The notes under the pieces: generated by a model
Database searches by the model: none
Told to the model about the DNA's origin: nothing
The model's input: the letters and a program-made list of their open reading frames with translations, nothing else
Made by a program: the position numbers and the translations under genes
In this document: piece by piece, positions 59,195-64,000 of the stretch
Layout: each line of letters starts with the position of its first letter
Position numbering within the stretch: position 1 is the stretch's first letter
From: Hygrocybe punicea
Taxonomy: Eukaryota > Basidiomycota > Agaricomycetes > Agaricales > Hygrophoraceae
DNA length: 64,000 nucleotides
NCBI GenBank assembly: GCA_963556145.1
Contig: OY744471.1
Location: forward strand, 2,783,590 to 2,847,589
Direction of reading: 5' to 3'

Positions 59195-59360
59195 AGCGAT
59201 GAGACGAGGGCAGGGAATCACCCTGCCCTCGTCATATCGTTATTATTATTTTTCTTTTGTATTATACATAGTGAGATGAGGGCAAGGTGATTCCCTGCCC
59301 TCGTCGTATCATTATTTTTTTATTTTGTACCTATTATATATAGTGAGATGAGGTCAGGAA
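59195..59360. repeat. ~73-bp tandem repeat with a GC-rich hairpin
   Basis: Two full units and a partial third starting GTGAGATGAGG. The first holds CGAGGGCAGGG-aatca-CCCTGCCCTCG, an 11-bp perfect stem. Confidence 0.75.
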
Positions 59361-60309
59361 TATGACTTGTGTGTCACATGATTATTGAGACGCGACATGT
59401 CACAAATGTGATGTAATGTTTGGACGGCCCAATGTGACATCACACTTTGTGACATGTGATCAACAAACACGTTAAGTCACATGAACAAATAAGTACAAGC
59501 CCATCAAACACGGTTGAGATTTTCTCCTTACCTCACAACCACCACTACCACTTTTGATGACACTGCAGGATCCTTGGTTATTGTACCGGGCAACAACCAG
59601 AGATTCTGGAGTGTCATAGTCTTAACTGGTAGGTGATTTCCTCAGGCTTTGTTGCTCACGTCTGTTCACTTCACAGGACTACTTGATTATTGTGGTATGT
59701 TCTTCTTTTTCACCGTCAGGTATCTTCTTTGGTATGTTTGCATCCAGATGAGTGATTAATTTGTATTACCCCATTACTGACAGTATCTTTTGTTGAAGTT
59801 ATCTGTTCAACTTGAATGAACATTGTGCATCTCTGCGTGCCAACTGTTGGTGTCTGGTCCTCAGAAATGAGTGCTTGTCACTGTACAGGTCTTCAGGAAT
59901 GAAAGGGCGGGTGAATCCCCCTGATTTCCTTGCCGGGCAACCTACTTGTAGTGGGCCTGGTGGCATCATTGAAAGTTGACCAGGTAAGTCTCACTATTAC
60001 TTTTAAGCCTCCCTTTAGTGACATTGAGACCAGGTAATATTGTTAGTTTAGTTGATTTCAGTATCCATTTTTGGTTATTTGTTCGCAAAATTTTTGTTAG
60101 TATTTTCTTTGTCAGTTAGTCTTGATCAAGAAGGAGAAGAGCTCCTCCTTTGAGATCAAGACTGAATGGTGTTGGTGTCTTGCTTATTATCCTTTCAGAG
60201 GCATTTGTGACACAGTAGCAGTACTTGTTGTAATGTTAAGCTGTCAATGTCTTAGAAGGAATTTATTGCATTTTATCGGTGTAAACCCTAACCCTATGTC
60301 ACAAGGTCA
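59361..60309. other. No gene recognised
   Basis: Unique-looking sequence with several GT...AG intron-like segments (for example around 59627-59677) but no sustained coding frame. An inverted TGTGACAT / ATGTGACATCACA pair lies at 59390-59460. Confidence 0.4.
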
Positions 60310-61640
60310 GCGGTATCATGGCTGGCCATTATATCTCTGGCACTGGTCAATCCATGACCCACAACTAGCCAAAGACCCATTAGGAACAGCCAACCAATGT
60401 GCCATGACCAGCCAATGTATTCTGAGTGTTGGCCAATGCATATCATGTTGACAGCTGATGTAATTAGAGCTGTGGCCATCCCAATGGAGCTGGAGCTTTG
60501 GCCAACCCAGGTGCTATGGCCATGTCATATAACCAAAGCTTTGGCCAACCCATGTTCCATGGCTACAGCCAGTACAGTCAGCCAATCCATGTCTCATGGC
60601 CAGCCAATAAACACACAGAGGTCAGCCAATCTATGTTCCATGGCCAGCCGAAAGACCTAGCCTGGTTGGCCAATCCATGAAAATACCCAGGGCAGTCGGC
60701 CAATCCAAGCTCCATGGCCAGCCAAAATACCCAGACAGGTTGGCAAATCCATGTTCCATGGCCAGCCGAAATACCCAGACAGGTCGGCCGATCCAAGTTC
60801 CATGGCCAGCCAAAATACCCAGACAGGTTGGCCAATCCATGTTCCATGGCCAGCCGAAAGACCTAGCCCGGTCGGCCAATCCACATTCCATGGCCAGCCG
60901 AAATACCCAGGGCAGTCGGCCAATCCATGTTCCATGGCCAGCCAAGATACCCAGCCCGGTCGGCCAATCCATGTTCCATGGCCAGCCAAAAGACCTAGCC
61001 CAGTCGGCCAATCCACATTCCATGGCCAGCCAAAATACCCAGGGCAGTCGGCCAATCCATGTTCCATGGCCAGCCAAGATACCCAGCCCAGTCAGCCAAT
61101 CCACCTCCCATGGCCAGCCAACATACCCAGACCCATCGGCCAATCCATGTTCCATGGCCAACCGAAATACCCAGACTGGTCAGCCAATCCACATTCCATG
61201 GCCAGCCGAAACACCCAGACAAGTCGGCCAATCCATGTTCCATGGCCAACCGAAATACCCAGACTGGTCAGCCAATCCACATTCCATGGCCAGCCGAAAC
61301 ACCCAGACAAGTCGGCCAATCCATGTTCCATGGCCAGCCAAGATACCCAGCCCAGTCAGCCAATCCACCTCCCATGGCCAGCCAACATACCCAGACCCAT
61401 CGGCCAATCCATGTTCCATGGCCAACCGAAATACCCAGACTGGTCAGCCAATCCACATTCCATGGCCAGCCGAAACACCCAGACAAGTCGGCCAATCCAT
61501 GTTCCATGGCCAGCCAAGATACCTAGCCCGGTCGGCCAATCCATGTTCCATGACCAGCCAAGATACCCAGACCAGTCGGCCAATCCATCTCCCATGGCCA
61601 GCCAATATATCCTTCTGCTTCGGCCAACCCATGCTTCTCC
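60310..61640. repeat. 44-bp minisatellite array
   Basis: Degenerate units from 60310 become nearly exact from about 60590: more than 20 copies of CGGCCAATCCATGTTCCATG followed by GCCAGCCAAAATACCCAGACAGGT-like sequence (in part). Higher-order 88- and 176-bp blocks repeat exactly (61090-61500). As 44 is not a multiple of 3 and the unit lacks stops, every frame on both strands stays open. Confidence 0.9.
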
Positions 61641-61786
61641 GAACATGGAACCCTCGGCCAAGCCATCTGCCCTGGAGAAAGATATTGGTCGGCCGAGATA
61701 AGCCAGCCCACTTGGAGTGGGAATTGTCCATCTCGGCTGACCCATGTATCATGGGAAAGATATGCTGAAAGGGCTCAGCGCAGCAT

Positions 61787-61923
61787 GTATTCTACTCACC
61801 ACAAGAAACTTCTAGTAGATTTAGCTAGTAGTATAAAAACCCTCTCAGAGAGAGGCAAATATAATTCATTCCACACAAAATATCTTAGCGGTCAACAACC
61901 ACTGCAAACTATATATTCCAATA
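61787..61923 (+). repeat. LTR 3' half of copia element 2
   Basis: Matches 25310-25444, including the TATA box (AGTATAAAAACCC) and the ...TTCCAATA end, followed by a GGTTATGAGCCC primer-binding site. The first ~110 bp of the LTR are missing. Confidence 0.85.
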
Positions 61924-62007
61924 GGTTATGAGCCCTGAACGGCTTTAACAGAAAACATGATCACGCACCTCCGAACATCACATTATTACCTCATATACTA
62001 GCCGACT

Positions 62008-62290
62008 ATGACGGACGAAGTCACGCACACATCAGGATCATACTGGATCGAGTTATTGAAGGGAAACAATTGGATGCCATGGAAGAGACGGATGTTAGCC
62101 ATGCTTCAGGATCTTGGGTTAGAGATGTACATCGATGCGGAATCAAAGGCCCCTGTCCCGGCGGACGCATCTTGTCCAACATCAGAGGAATCCGAGGCGA
62201 TGAAGAAATGGTGCGGCGGAGATGCCAAGATGAGGATGGAGCTCACAATTGGCGACGCGGAAATGATACATATCATTGGCGCACACACGG
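62008..62290 (+). pseudogene. copia element 2: gag N-terminus
   Basis: The open frame MTDEVTHTSGSYWIELLKG... through LGLEMYIDAESKAPVPADAS to IHIIGAHT lacks the frameshift and duplication seen in copy 1. It is interrupted after 62290 by an LTR element and resumes at 63970 (GEMWKQLT-like) to the window edge. It encodes the start of a Ty1/copia Gag. Confidence 0.8.
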
Positions 62291-63965
62291 TGGAGTGGGC
62301 AGGGGGTGCCCACTCAGGGTGTCATGGGTGCATCATGGTGGGATAAGCTGAGTCTCTACTACAGTGTGATCTCTACTAAGTAGTCCTACGAACCGTGGGA
62401 TCCTATCACATGACCTCCTACTACATCTACCCCCCTCGGAAAAAACAGTGGCGTCCTCGCCACTGAAGCCAAAAGATCCCAAAACTCACAAAGATCCCAA
62501 AACTCTAACTCAAACTCTAACTCCGTCGAGGACTTATGAAATGCTGCCAACTGGCACTCCCCCCAGTGGATGCCACCACCAGCTTAAGAGTGCCGCTTGT
62601 TGACCGAATCGCCTGTGCTCAGAGCGTAACTCGCGAAAAACATGGGGGTCTTGTGAGAGTGGCGGTGTGGCATGGGGTGGGGGTAGGTGAACGCGGTGGT
62701 AGCGGTAGGTCCTAGGGTGTCAAACGAGGCTGTAGGGAATTGAACGGATGGACACGAGGCGGGGATCTATGAAAAACTGGGGGGTGAACTGACGATGACG
62801 TGAGAAACTCTGGGGACTTCGAAAATGGCGGGGGTGGCTCATGCGGGGTGACAAAGAAATACTTTTGTGCTTCTGAACTTGGGGCGAGGTCATGGGGAGT
62901 CCGACGAGTGTACTTGCGTGGGGGAATGACGAAAAATGGGGGTCGACTATCAATGACATGGCGGGTCCGGGGGATGGCCATAAAGGCCAGCGACTGCTCG
63001 TCTGGGACGGTGCGAGCAAACAGGGATGTCCGGTACGTTGAACGAGGGCCTGTGGGGTCAGTTGCGTGGGCTAGATGGCTCGGCTACGCGAAAACGGGGG
63101 ATGGGGGTGTGGTGACGTGGCGGTGGCCAGAAAGGCCAGTGACTGTTCGTTTTGGACGACGAATGGGAGTGGAGGGCTCGGGTAGGTAGAACGAGGGCAA
63201 GGGGGGTGTAACGTGTACGTGTAGGGCTTTAACTGACGGGAATGGGGTAACGAAGATGACGTGGCGTGACGCGGGGGCTCTAAATCGGCAAGGTTGGCTC
63301 GTGTGGGCGTACACAGGGGTGCGCGGGCTCTAGGACGTGCGTCGTGAGTGCTAAGGGCGCTTCGAGCGCGCGTACATTGCTTGAGAACTGTAAAAAAATG
63401 TTTTGGGATAATGTGACACGGAAAAGGTATCCTGGCCGTGAAGACGTGTGTGATCAGTGCAACGCGGCTTAGGCTGGGTCTTGGGGGCATTTAGCATAGG
63501 CATGGGGGCTCTTACGAGCGTGTCTTGGTGGTGAACTATGAAAAATGTTGCTTGAAGACGGTGACATGGCAGTGCGCGTGTTGGCCGTTTTGCCCCATAA
63601 AAGGAGCGGTGACGGTGCTTCGTGAGATGCGAGGGCTTGTGGGCTATGTAACGAGGACGCTGGTGGCCGTGTGGCCGGCTGTGGACGAAAAAATGGGCGC
63701 TGCCCTAGAACTGGGTGGTGAGACCACGTGAAAAAACTCGTAGGCGCGAGAAAACCAGTCAAAAGGCTCAAAACAAGCAGAGAATGGTGAGAAAAGCAAG
63801 GCTGAGATGAATCACACTTTCATCACCAGGTGGAGTGGGCAGGGGGTGCCCACTCAGGGTGTCATGGGTGCATCATGGTGGGATAAGCTGAGTCTCTACT
63901 ACAGTGTGATCTCTACTAAGTAGTCCTATGAACCGTGGGATCCTATCACGTGACCTCCTACTACA
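62291..63965 (-). mobile_element. Young non-autonomous LTR element, 1675 bp
   Basis: Two 135-bp LTRs (62291-62425, 63831-63965) differ at only about two positions, both CpG transitions. ACGG duplicates flank it (62287-62290, 63966-63969). Read on the minus strand, a polypurine tract CCGAGGGGGGTAGA precedes the right LTR (62426-62439) and a TGGTGATGAAAGTG primer-binding-like site follows the left one (63815-63828). The 1.4-kb interior holds only Pro/Ser/Arg-rich frames without RT, IN or Gag motifs. Confidence 0.88.
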
Positions 63966-64000
63966 ACGGCGAGTGAGATGTGGAAGCAGCTAACCTTGGT

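Noticed and set aside
60631..61768. 363-codon and overlapping frames over the 44-bp array
   Set aside because: Stop-free 44-bp unit keeps all frames open on both strands; no non-repeat domain.
62712..63490. Pro-rich minus-strand frames in the small LTR element
   Set aside because: No Gag, protease, RT or integrase motif; overlapping alternatives in several frames suggest composition bias.

Overview
The window looks like a transposon-graveyard stretch of a filamentous basidiomycete genome, most likely an Agaricomycete. The evidence is 47-61 nt introns with GTRNGT donors and CTRAY-like branch sites, fungal-type host genes, Ty3/gypsy chromoviruses, Ty1/copia elements primed by a half tRNA-iMet, fungal-type hAT transposases, and heavy CpG-to-TpG/CpA decay of transposon coding regions. 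Genus cannot be told from the sequence.

Only two host genes are convincing. One is a five-exon UBX-domain gene (9692-11611, +, FAF2/Ubx2-like). The other is a six-exon essential myosin light chain (Cdc4/Mlc1-like, 11650-12330, -). They are convergent, with 38 bp between their stop codons. Almost everything else is mobile DNA.

Layout. 1-4371: decayed Ty3/gypsy element, with protease on the - strand, integrase on the + strand, an antisense coiled-coil/zinc-cluster gene and a 3' LTR. 4423-4765: fragment of a second LTR family. 5018-9576: complete DNA transposon with 16-bp TIRs and an 8-bp TSD, encoding a large DDE-type transposase with an N-terminal zinc finger and a C-terminal PHD finger. 9585-12836: host island. 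12.8-25.2 kb: AT-rich repeats, hAT and mariner-like MITEs, a solo gypsy LTR, a large palindrome, and a 2.4-kb Mutator-like foldback with a related empty site elsewhere in the window. 25200-51307: one Ty1/copia element holding a deep nest. Two LTRs of a family with coding U3 regions sit in it (26989-29502 and 30395-32034), the first split by another solo LTR. A 17.4-kb hAT-ended insertion (32743-50186) splits its reverse transcriptase. That insertion holds foldback arms, a deleted chromovirus (35368-43720), a 6.2-kb Tc1/mariner-like element (36031-42210) and a 372-bp hAT MITE. Most junctions keep recognisable target-site duplications. 51.3-61.7 kb: inverted-repeat/minisatellite territory, including a palindrome whose loop holds the 100-N assembly gap and an 888-bp hAT MITE. 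61.8-64 kb: second copia copy of the same family, its gag interrupted by a young 1.7-kb non-autonomous LTR element.

Most unusual: (i) an LTR family whose ~1.6-kb LTRs carry, upstream of the TATA box, an intron-containing antisense gene for a zinc-knuckle protein, intact in one copy and broken only by an insertion in the other, plus a sense single-pass membrane-protein reading frame; (ii) two unrelated gypsy elements each with an antisense coiled-coil/zinc-cluster gene between pol and the 3' LTR; (iii) a Tc1/mariner-type element with ~0.6-kb TIRs carrying an accessory SAM-like-domain gene; (iv) the PHD-finger transposon inserted 108 bp upstream of the UBX gene start codon.
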